Made by a program: the position numbers and the translations under genes
The notes under the pieces: model-generated
Told to the model about the DNA's origin: nothing
The model's input: only the letters and a program-made list of their open reading frames with translations
Databases searched by the model: none
Shown here: positions 56,706 through 64,000 of the stretch, in pieces
Numbering within the stretch: position 1 is the first letter of the stretch
Layout of the letters: every line of letters starts with the position of its first letter
Source: Bog-473 sp963730785
GTDB lineage: Bacteria > Actinomycetota > Acidimicrobiia > Acidimicrobiales > RAAP-2
DNA: 64,000 nucleotides
Reading direction: 5' to 3'
NCBI GenBank assembly: GCA_963730785.1
Contig: CAVSTF010000001.1
Coordinates: 124,001 to 188,000, forward strand

Positions 56706-58434
56706 CTACGCGGGGGCTGGTACGACCGACGCGGTGTCGCGTCCTGAGCGGACCAACGAACCCGGAAGGGCCCCGGTCGGCTCCCCGTCACGGATGGTTT
56801 CCACTCCGTTCACCAACACGCGCACGACGCCATTCGATGCCGCAATCAGACGGGGGGCGTCCCCCGGAAGGTCATTGACCAATCGCGCCGGGGCAGAACC
56901 CACGGTGGCGGGATCGAAGACCATGACGTCGGCCGCGCCACCCTCGACCAGCAGGCCGCGGTCGCGGAACCCGAAGAGCGCCGCGGGCTGACCGGTCATC
57001 ATGTGGACCGCCTTCTCGACTGAAACCAGTTTTCTCCCCCGCAGGCAGTCCTCCAAGAAAGCCGTGGGGTAGTTGGAGCCGCACATGCGGTCGAGGTGGG
57101 CGCCGGCGTCGGATCCACCGACCATGGCACGGGGGTCGCTCCAAATTTCGGCCCGCATGGTCCAGGAGCGCTCGTCGCCGTCGTCTGTGTTCGGCCACAG
57201 GACCGTTCGCAAATCGTCCGCTAGGACGATGTCCAGCAAGGTGTCGAATTCGGCCGTTCCCCGTTCGGAGGCAATGTCGGCCACGGTTCGGAACGCGCAG
57301 CCCTCGTTGGCATCCGAATAGGTGTCGCCGATGATGTACGTCCCCCAACGGGCCAAGCCGCGAAAGACACCGGCTTCCTTGCTGTGCACGAGCTCGTCGA
57401 GGTTCTTACGTACGTCAGGGTCAGCCAGTTTGACCATGCGCTCTTCGATCGGGAGCCCCATCACTTCACCCCAACCCGGGATGAAGAACAGCGCGCAATG
57501 GTTGCGGAAGCTCATGTTCATGGGGACCAACGTGGGCATGGTGAGTGCCACAATTTGTCCGCCGGACCTGGCGGCCGCGGTCGACGCCTCGAGTTGATGT
57601 TCGATGCGATCGGCCGAACGGGCGTCAACGGTCAACACATTCCAGTTGAGCGGGCGTTGAGCCGTCACGCTCATGGTGGTCATGAAGTCCACTTCTTCTT
57701 CACTGAACGAATCGAGGCAGCCGTTGGTGATGTACTCCAACGTGGTTCCTTCGTGGGCGGCCACTTCTTCGCAAAAAGCCAGCATTTCGCGGCGATCGGC
57801 GTGTCGCGAAGAGATCGGCCGACCCTCACCATCGGAGTGTGTGCGCGATTGGGACGAGGAAAAACCGAGACCACCGGCGGCCAACGATTCAGCGAGCAGC
57901 GCGCGCATGGCCGCGATCTCGTCGTCGGTCGCCACCTCCTCGCCCCGCGCCGGCGCCCATGACCTTTCGCCGCAACGCGCAGTGTCCGACCAGGAAGCCC
58001 GCGTTGACGCCGAGGTTTCCTTCCAACGCGTGGAGATATTCGCCGAAGGTTGACCAGTTCCACGGCACACCCTGTTCGAGTGCTGTCAACGGCATGCCTT
58101 CGACTTTGGCCATCATGCGGCGGATGTAGTCGGCGTCCTCGCTGTTGATGGGGGCCAGGGTGAATCCGCAGTTGCCACCGATCACGGTGGTGACGCCGTG
58201 CAAGTTCGAAGGAGAGGCAGAAGGGTCCCAGAACAACTGGGCGTCGTAGTGAGTATGGGGATCGACAATGCCCGGGATGACGTAGAGGCCGGTGGCGTCC
58301 AACTCTGTGGCCCCCGTCTCGGTAATGACACCGATTTCGACGATGCGGCCGTCCCGAATCCCTACGTCCGCCTGACGAGCAGGTTCACCGGTGCCATCGA
58401 TGACCGTGCCGGAACGGATTACGTAGTCGAGCAT
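56706..58434 (-). CDS. D-aminoacylase-type amidohydrolase, third copy (frameshifted)
   Basis: About 575 residues, closely similar in layout to the gene at 19700. LDYVIRSGTVIDGTGEP, VDPHTHYDAQLFWD, VIGGNCGFTLAP, THSDGEGRPISSR, GGSDAGAHLDRMCGSNYPT, GVVRVLVNGVETIRDGE. An indel near 57950 breaks the frame after GHCALRRKVMGA. ATG 58434 has GGAGGT 4–9 nt upstream. Divergent from dcd across a 272-bp region containing DnaA boxes. Substrate unknown; stands alone rather than in the island. Confidence 0.85.
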
Positions 58435-58535
58435 GGGACCTCCGTAGTGGGGCGAGCAGGAAATCTGACGCGGCGTCAGTTTAGGGCGAGCCGTCGGCGA
58501 GATTCCGAAGAGATTTCGGCGCCGCAGGTCATCCC

Positions 58536-58601
58536 TGTGGATAACTACTGCGTGCCTACGCAACCCCCATGTCCTGGACTTTCTTCCCCAAGTCATCCAC
58601 A
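58536..58601. promoter_or_regulatory. DnaA boxes upstream of dCTP deaminase
   Basis: An exact TTATCCACA on the minus strand (58536–58544) and TCATCCACA on the plus strand (58593–58601), 106–171 nt before the dcd start, in the divergent gap with the amidohydrolase. Confidence 0.55.
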
Positions 58602-58706
58602 GCCTGAGGCCGAGATGTCCCCACTGACACCTCTTTCAACAGGGCTTCGAATGTGCTTTGCTCCATCCGTGGTCTCCCTGGTTCCCTCAATTTCGCTGAC
58701 TGCCTA

Positions 58707-59843
58707 ATGGTGCTCAGCCTCCACCCGAGTGCCGAGGGCGTCCTTCCCGGGCACCTGCTCGAGCGCGCCATTCGCGCCGGCTACATCGATGCCGGACGAT
58801 TCAAGGTTCCCGAATCGAATGTCCAGCCCGCCAGCCTCGATCTCCGTTTGGGTGAGCGGGCCTTGCGCATTCGGTGCAGCTTTCTGCCCGGTGAAGACAC
58901 CGTCGAGCGGAAACTGAAGGACTACATCCTCGACGAGATCGATCTGCGTGGTGACGGCGCCATGTTGGAAGCGCGTTGTCCGTATCTCATTGAACTCAAG
59001 GAACGTCTCGATCTGCCGGTCGGATTGCGAGGCAAAGCCAATCCCAAGAGTTCGACCGGTCGCATTGACGTCTTCACTCGGGTCATCACCGACCACAGCG
59101 ATCGATTCGATGAAATCAGCCCTGGCTACCAAGGACCGCTCTATCTCGAAGTGGTGCCGCTGTCGTTTGCCGTGCGGGTGAAAGAAGACCTCACCCTGAA
59201 CCAGTTGCGTCTTTCGATCGGCCGGCCCTGGCTCAGTGATGACCAAGTGCGCGAAGCCCACGACAAGGAACCCATCCTCTTTCGTGATGGCGAACCGGTG
59301 CCGACCGACAAGCTCGTGCTCTCCGACGGCCTGTTCCTCGGGCTCGACCTCCACGGCGATGCCGAGGGCCGGGTCGGGCACAGCACCCGTGACAGCGCGC
59401 CGCTGCTGGACCTGACGGCCGGGAGAGAGACCGACCCGGCTCCGTTCTGGGACGCCGTCTACCGCGAGGAGGGGGACCGATTGGTCCTCTCACCGAAGCG
59501 CTTCTATCTCCTCATGTCCCATGAGGCCGTCAGCATCCCGCCGAACCTGGCGGCCGAAATGACCGCCTACGACCCCACCAGCGGTGAACTTCGCACTCAC
59601 TATGCAGGTTTTTTTGACCCCGGATTCGGCTTTGACCCCAACCGCCGTTTCCAGGGATCACGTGCTGCACTCGAGGTCAGAGCACATGACGTGCCATTTA
59701 TGGTCGAAAACGGACAAGCAGTCTGTAAACTCACGTTCGAGCGGATGCTGGAAGAACCTTTGGCGCTTTACGGATCTGACATAGGCTCTTCGTATCAGCA
59801 ACAAGAAGAGACTCTGAGCAGGTATTTCAGACGAACGGAGTAG
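58707..59843 (+). CDS. dcd: 2'-deoxycytidine 5'-triphosphate deaminase, double-domain form
   Basis: 378 residues, about twice a simple Dcd (~190), as in the PF06559 family with two dUTPase-like halves. First half: VQPASLDLRLGERALRI, GLRGKANPKSSTGRIDVFTR (catalytic R-x3-K-S-S and Asp), GYQGPLYLEVVPLSF, LNQLRLSIG. Second half: RFYLLMSHEAVSIPPNLAAE, HYAGFFDPGFGFD, FMVENGQAVCKLTFERM. Converts dCTP to dUTP for thymidylate synthesis. ATG 58707 or GTG 58710. The last ~200 nt are noticeably richer in A/T than the rest. Confidence 0.88.
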   Translation: MVLSLHPSAEGVLPGHLLERAIRAGYIDAGRFKVPESNVQPASLDLRLGERALRIRCSFLPGEDTVERKLKDYILDEIDLRGDGAMLEARCPYLIELKERLDLPVGLRGKANPKSSTGRIDVFTRVITDHSDRFDEISPGYQGPLYLEVVPLSFAVRVKEDLTLNQLRLSIGRPWLSDDQVREAHDKEPILFRDGEPVPTDKLVLSDGLFLGLDLHGDAEGRVGHSTRDSAPLLDLTAGRETDPAPFWDAVYREEGDRLVLSPKRFYLLMSHEAVSIPPNLAAEMTAYDPTSGELRTHYAGFFDPGFGFDPNRRFQGSRAALEVRAHDVPFMVENGQAVCKLTFERMLEEPLALYGSDIGSSYQQQEETLSRYFRRTE

Positions 59844-60002
59844 TAGCTAACATCTAGGCGAGGAATGGGAAAGCTGGGATGCACCCGTTTAGCAACCAGA
59901 CAGATGGGCATAGACCGTAGGAAGCGAGTCTCAGCTCGCTTCTTCTTGTATCTACAGATAAATCATTGATCGAAGCAACACAAATACAAAAGGAGCAACA
60001 CC
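59844..60002 (+). promoter_or_regulatory. Leader with terminator hairpin before the chaplin-like gene
   Basis: 159-bp gap. GAAGCGAG (59921–59928) pairs with CTCGCTTC (59935–59942), followed by TTCTTGT: an intrinsic terminator. Upstream, ATGCACCC near 59878–59886 can pair with GGGCAT (59905–59911) and CTGG with CCAG around it, suggesting folded RNA before the terminator. It is either the dcd terminator or an attenuator for the following gene. It does not match a riboswitch class I know. Confidence 0.5.
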
Positions 60003-61451
60003 TTGAGGCGGATTAGTCGTACGACACTGGGGGCAATCGGGGGAGGCGTGATCCTCGCGGCATCACTCTTCGCCGGGCTTGCACCGACCGGTGCTGGCGC
60101 CGCGTCGAGCTCACTAGTTAAGAGCCCGATTCCGGCGGTGGTCCCTGAGTCCACCCCAGCGCAAAGCACCAGCACGAGCGCCAGTAACCCGCTCGCTCCG
60201 CTGGAGGCCCTGCCGATCTCCATCGCACTGCCGATCTCACTTCTTCAGAATGTGATCGCCGGTACCTTGGCGCCAGCACTGGACTCCACGACGGGCACCA
60301 ACGTCACGACACAGTCGAGCCCACTGGCCAATGTCAGTGCGCCGATCAACCTGTGTTCGGTGTCGGCTGGTGTGTTGGCTGACGCTGCCAGCAGTTGCTC
60401 CACCACTTCGGTGGGTATCGGCCAGACCGGAGCGCTTGCCAACATCAACGTTCCGATCACTGCTCAGGACAACGCAGTCGGCCTCCTTGGAGCTGCCGCA
60501 TCTGCTCTTGGCCTGAACACCACGACCTCGGCCGCCTCGACCACGCAGACCGGTGCCATCAACGCCTCAGTTCCGGTCAGCATCTGCTCGGTCAACGTCG
60601 GCCTGGCCGGCAACACGGCCAGCGCCTGCAACACAGCCGGCACCAACGGTGTGACCAGCCAGTCGGGTGTCATTGACGCCGCCGTGCCGGTCACGGTCTG
60701 CGACGTCATTGTTGAGATCGCTGACGACAGCACGGCTAGCTGCCCCCAGAACGCCGACACCACCCACCAGTCCGGTGAGTTGGCTGACCTTGACGTGCCC
60801 GCCGGTGTCTGTGGCGTCATCGTTGAGATCAGCGGCAAGGCGAGCGGTGCTTGCATGCCAGTCGCTGGCGCGCCCACGCTGAACGGCCTTCCGATTGACG
60901 GTCTGACGCAGTCGGCTCCGATCGATGGTGTGCTGCCGGTCAACGCCTGCAGCATCGTGATCGCAGTCGCCGGTTCAGCCTCTAACCAGTGTGAGCCTGC
61001 TCACATTGCGGCCACCCAGACTGGTACCGCCCCGATCAACGTGCCGGTTACTGCTTGCGCAGTCGCCGCCGCCATTCAGGGCACCGCCACCGGTACTTGC
61101 ACCGGCGCTGGCAACACTGGCCTCCCGATCGGTCTCCCGGGTTCATCCGGCACCGGCGTGAGCCTGCCGATCACCCTCTGTGGCATTGAAGCCGCTCTTG
61201 GTGGTGGCGCAGCCGGTACTTGCCCGCAGCCCACAGTCACCGCCGTGAGCACGGCGCCGCCCACCACGCTTCCAGTGGTGTCGACGCTGGCCAAGACGAC
61301 GCCAAAGGCGCCGGCACTGGCATTCACTGGAGCGCCTTTGGTGCTCGAGCTGCTCATCGGCCTTATGGCGCTGCTCGCCGGTTGGGGCATGACGCTCCTT
61401 TCCCGTCGTCAGCGTGGATTGAAGCCACGGCACGCGGCCACACGCTCCTGA
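60003..61451 (+). CDS. Chaplin-like repeat protein with LAxTG sortase signal
   Basis: 482 residues. TTG 60003 with AAAAGGAG 7 nt upstream. Signal peptide (RRISRTTLGAIGGG, then AASLFAGLAPTGAGA). Then seven repeats of the type VPVxVCxVxVxIxGxAxxxC with exactly 13 residues between the Cys of each pair: 118/132, 195/209, 233/247, 270/284, 316/330, 352/366, 393/407, plus one Cys-less repeat at ~143–171. A Thr/Pro linker, the class E sortase motif LAFTG (439–443), membrane helix VLELLIGLMALLAGWGMTLL and RRQRG follow. This is the plan of long chaplins (amyloid coat proteins of streptomycetes) with more repeats. Probably wall-anchored, surface-active. No sortase gene in the window. Confidence 0.8.
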   Translation: MRRISRTTLGAIGGGVILAASLFAGLAPTGAGAASSSLVKSPIPAVVPESTPAQSTSTSASNPLAPLEALPISIALPISLLQNVIAGTLAPALDSTTGTNVTTQSSPLANVSAPINLCSVSAGVLADAASSCSTTSVGIGQTGALANINVPITAQDNAVGLLGAAASALGLNTTTSAASTTQTGAINASVPVSICSVNVGLAGNTASACNTAGTNGVTSQSGVIDAAVPVTVCDVIVEIADDSTASCPQNADTTHQSGELADLDVPAGVCGVIVEISGKASGACMPVAGAPTLNGLPIDGLTQSAPIDGVLPVNACSIVIAVAGSASNQCEPAHIAATQTGTAPINVPVTACAVAAAIQGTATGTCTGAGNTGLPIGLPGSSGTGVSLPITLCGIEAALGGGAAGTCPQPTVTAVSTAPPTTLPVVSTLAKTTPKAPALAFTGAPLVLELLIGLMALLAGWGMTLLSRRQRGLKPRHAATRS

Positions 61452-61524
61452 GGGGGAGAGTGGGCCAAGAGCCTTAGCAACACAGCATCACCAAGGACAG
61501 ATCCGATGGAGGAAGGAGGGATCG

Positions 61525-62313
61525 ATGTCCGAAGTAGATCAAATAGACAACGTCATGACCCTGGAGGATCTATTCCTCTCGGCTGAATTCGGTAAGACCG
61601 TGGTGGAGGAATCCACTCCGGTTATTGAACCGCTGTTCTGGGAGACGTCGCCAGGGGCACCTTTGTTGCCCTTGGCGGCGTTTCCGTCAACCACTGGAAC
61701 CCACGGCACCACGACGCACATGCGCCGGAACCGGGCCTTCGCCACCGCGAGTGGAGTGGCGGCCGTACTGCTTGTCGCAGTCGGCTGTGCTGTCCGGCAC
61801 CGGAAAGCCAGCGAAGAGCTCCGGTGGACGCCAAGGGCGGAACCACCACCACAACGACGCATGCTCCCGGCCACAAAACAGGTGGCGGCGGCAGTGGCGG
61901 TGGTGGTGGCGGAACGAGCGTGCCTACCGGTAGCGAGTCAAAGTCCGACGGGGTTTGCACCTGAATGCTCCTACAACCTCGACCACGTGAGGTCGACTTC
62001 ACGGGTGGCGGAGCGGGCAATCCGACCGAACCGACGCGGTCAGTGGCGCACTCATACGGGCGGCACCGGTACAGCGGGAACAGGTACAACGACGCCCTCG
62101 ACGCCGAGCGCGACCGCTCCGTCAGGAACGATCCTTTCGCCGGTGATCAGCCTGCTCGGTCATGTCGTGGTGCCGGTCGGTAACACGGTGACCGGGTTGG
62201 GTGGCACGCTCACGACGGCATTGCCGCCTTTGGCTCCTGTGACGAGCATTGTCAGCGGATTGGGTAACACCCTGAGTCTCCTCGGCAACAATCTCATTGT
62301 GAGCGCCGCTTAA
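61525..62313 (+). CDS. Hypothetical membrane-anchored surface protein (frameshifted)
   Basis: About 260 residues. AAGGAGGGATC lies just before ATG 61525, 73 bp after the chaplin-like gene. Acidic cytoplasmic N-terminus (SEVDQIDNVMTLEDLFLSAE), membrane helix FATASGVAAVLLVAVG near residue 75, then a low-complexity Thr/Gly linker that is only read well in other frames (GGTTTTTTHAPGHKTGGGG near 61835), so at least two indels lie between 61790 and 62040. The C-terminal 55 residues are hydrophobic and repetitive (GNTVTGLGGTL, GNTLSLLGNNL), recalling amyloid-forming surface segments. No family recognised; co-expression with the chaplin-like gene is likely. Confidence 0.55.
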   Translation: MSEVDQIDNVMTLEDLFLSAEFGKTVVEESTPVIEPLFWETSPGAPLLPLAAFPSTTGTHGTTTHMRRNRAFATASGVAAVLLVAVGCAVRHRKASEELRWTPRAEPPPQRRMLPATKQVAAAVAVVVAERACLPVASQSPTGFAPECSYNLDHVRSTSRVAERAIRPNRRGQWRTHTGGTGTAGTGTTTPSTPSATAPSGTILSPVISLLGHVVVPVGNTVTGLGGTLTTALPPLAPVTSIVSGLGNTLSLLGNNLIVSAA

Positions 62314-63774
62314 AGGATTGCCAGTACCGCCTCGTTGAGTTCAGCGAGGCAGCCATCCACCACCGTCGGCTGAAACTCGCCGCTCACGGCCCGTCCAGCG
62401 AGTCGTTTGCGTACTTCGCCGATGTGGCGCACCACGACTCCTGCCGTGACGGCCAGCGTTGGATCATCTGGCGGTCTGTTGGCGACCGCTGCTCTAGCCG
62501 GCTCGGCACAGCGTGCCACCGCAGAGGTGGTGGCCACGAGCGTCTCGTTGGGCGGAAATACAGGTCCCAAAGCGACCTGTCTGCCATCTCAACGGGCGTA
62601 CGGCCTGTTGAAGTTCCTGGACCCGGAGGTCGAGATGATGCTGAGCGGCCTGAAGGTCGGCGTCTGGCATGGCCAAGGATCGAGTGAGGTCCTGCAGGGC
62701 AGCGAGGGCATTGCCACGGCGGCGGCGAACCATCTGCTCAGTTGATATCGGATAGACGACGGAGCAGACCGCGATCGAACAGGCGGCGCCGATCAGAATG
62801 GCCAGTAGTCGAGTGCCCAGCACGGAGCCTCCAAAGGTCCCGAAATAACTCGTCAACAACGCCATGACGCAAGTGGCACAGGCGGCCCAGACGGCATAGT
62901 GGGTTTCCCTCCACCAACTGCCCACGAAGAGAATCCCGAAAATGATGGCCACGGTGCTGTCGTGATGTCCCGGTAGCCCGCTGGCCAGGGCTCCGGCGAT
63001 GAAAGTACCGACGGTGGCCCCGATCAAGCGGGTCACACCCTTGACGGCCACCTCACCTCTGCTCGGGCCACTGCCGCACACGATGATGGCGGTGAGCACG
63101 GTCCAGTTCCAATGGGTTGGGAAGAAATTCCTTCCGATCAGGAAGGCGATGGTCAACGACACCGCCAATTGCAGCGCCATTCGAGTCTGTCCCGAGCGGA
63201 GCCAAGACGTCTTCGTGGATTGAGCCGTGGATTGAACCGGTACGGACGCTCGACGAGGAGGCACCAACCCGATCCAGATGGCTATTCCGTTGGTGACGGT
63301 CACCCACGTCAGAGCGATCAAGGCCACGGCCGCATCCCACCAGCGGCCGTTGGCGCCTCCGGTGAATCCGATGGCCGGGACAACCAGGATGGCGGTGACG
63401 GGCAGCAGCAGTAGGCGCCCCGCCTGGGCGAACCCCCAGGGGAACTGGCGCAGGAAGAAGGAGGCGGAAATGGCCGCCGTGAGAATCGCCGCACCCACCA
63501 CGAAGTGCTGCAGCAGGAGCTGGCCCATGGACACCGCACAGATGCCGATGATCGGCACCATCGCAACAGTGACCACACCTCGTCGCCATCCGTGGTTGCC
63601 CGGCACCCGAGAGAGGCTCAGCGACAGCACCACGGCCAGAATGTCCAGGCTCACGCTTTGGCCGGTTGCACGTTGGAGAATGAGGGCTGAACCGAACGTA
63701 GCCAAGGTGGAGACGATGGTGACCACCGCACGTCGCGGATCGGGAATATTACGTATCTCGTATGGAAGTCGCAT
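62310..63774 (-). CDS. FUSC family membrane protein (aromatic acid exporter-like, frameshifted)
   Basis: About 487 residues. Two blocks of hydrophobic helices: residues ~18–165 (AVVTIVSTLATFGSALILQR, SMGQLLLQHFVVGAAILTAA) and ~200–345 (RMALQLAVSLTIAFLIGRNF, WTVLTAIIVCGSGPSRGEVA, RLIGATVGTFIAGALASGL), the second being the FUSC_2 signature. The soluble C-terminal helical part continues in another frame after an indel near 62580 and ends at 62310, overlapping the convergent stop. Divergent from a MarR regulator 51 bp away, suggesting inducible export of an aromatic compound. Confidence 0.8.
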
Positions 63775-63813
63775 CAGAAATCCCTAATAGCTTGGCCGAC
63801 TGAGCTAATTTAG

Positions 63814-63825
63814 TACGCTTCTCGT
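63814..63825 (+). promoter_or_regulatory. Leaderless promoter of the MarR gene
   Basis: TACGCT (63814–63819), 6 nt, ATG 63826. A small palindrome CTAATTTAG (63805–63813) adjoins it and could be an operator. Confidence 0.45.
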
Positions 63826-64000
63826 ATGACTTTTCACCAACTGGCTGTGCTGGACGACACCAACGTGGTGCAGGTCCGCCGCGGCGTCATCCAGCTCAGC
63901 CGGCGCCTGCGGGCTGAAAAGCAGGTGCAGGGGATGAGCTCCACCAAGGTGGCCCTATTGGGTCATCTCGTGCGCAACGGACCCATGACACCCGGTCACC
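63826..64000 (+). CDS. MarR family transcriptional regulator, N-terminal fragment
   Basis: First 58 residues only; cut by the window end. VVQVRRGVIQLSRRLRAEKQ, then SSTKVALLGHLVRNGPMTPG matches the start of the MarR winged helix (dimerisation helix followed by the first DNA-binding helices). Divergent from the FUSC-type exporter gene, which it probably represses. Confidence 0.8.
   Translation, partial: MTFHQLAVLDDTNVVQVRRGVIQLSRRLRAEKQVQGMSSTKVALLGHLVRNGPMTPGH

Noticed and set aside
59844..59920. Known riboswitch (c-di-GMP-I, c-di-AMP/ydaO) upstream of the chaplin-like gene
   Set aside because: The conserved core sequences of these classes are not present; only a generic structured leader can be supported.
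1..64000. CRISPR arrays, tRNA or rRNA genes, insertion sequences, prophage
   Set aside because: I looked for regular short repeats, cloverleaf-type sequences, transposase motifs and phage structural genes and saw none.

Overview
The window is a GC-rich actinobacterial chromosome segment carrying the replication origin. The gene order cca–(DUF6049-type)–murJ–…–trxB–trxA–cwlM-like–parB–parA–rsmG–jag–yidC–yidD–rnpA–rpmH–dnaA–oriC–dnaN–recF–DUF721–gyrB–gyrA is the one known around dnaA in Mycobacterium. A second block (dnaB–rplI–rpsR–ssb–rpsF–panB–DUF5318–PadR–ino1) matches the mycobacterial rpsF–ino1 neighbourhood without ponA. A secreted protein with GYW/DGGVF/FGDA repeats, two-domain dCTP deaminase, chaplin-like repeats and high GC suggest an uncultured or poorly studied member of Acidimicrobiia. 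The class assignment is inference.

Layout. 0–4.4 kb: phosphate uptake genes (pstB-pstS-pstC-pstA on the minus strand, a second pstB divergent) with a PHO-box-like promoter between the two pstB genes. 4.5–10.2 kb: a secreted repeat protein and a MoxR/DUF58/transglutaminase operon. 10.2–13.6 kb: MFS transporter, PIG-L deacetylase, universal stress protein, class I glutamine amidotransferase. 13.7–22.9 kb: a compact catabolic island (SDR, TetR, cyclase-family hydrolase, SnoaL-like, three amidohydrolases, aldehyde dehydrogenase). 22.9–29.5 kb: dnaB and the S6/SSB/S18/L9 operon, panB, DUF5318, PadR, inositol-phosphate synthase. 29.5–45.4 kb: CCA-adding enzyme, envelope genes (DUF6049-type, murJ, cwlM-like), thioredoxin system, then partition and YidC genes transcribed toward the left. 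45.7–54.5 kb: dnaA, oriC, dnaN, recF, DUF721 and gyrase to the right. 54.5–64 kb: RodZ-like protein, GNAT, signal peptidase I, another amidohydrolase, dCTP deaminase, a chaplin-like sortase substrate with a companion protein, a FUSC-type membrane protein and the start of a MarR regulator.

Two global features matter for reading the annotation. First, many genes, including indispensable ones (gyrA, murJ, trxB, cca), are broken by one-base frameshifts, so the sequence very probably contains uncorrected indels. I give the reconstructed gene span and the approximate break. Second, many first genes of transcription units have a TANNNT -10 hexamer only 6–9 nt before the start codon and no Shine-Dalgarno sequence. 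This indicates widespread leaderless transcription and was used to choose starts (e.g. 3384, 10187, 11436, 18268, 27586, 27707, 30394, 31799, 31833, 36481, 56641, 63826).

No tRNA, rRNA, CRISPR array, insertion sequence or prophage was recognised. The only gene-free stretch over 300 bases is 41259–41847, which holds three parS sites.
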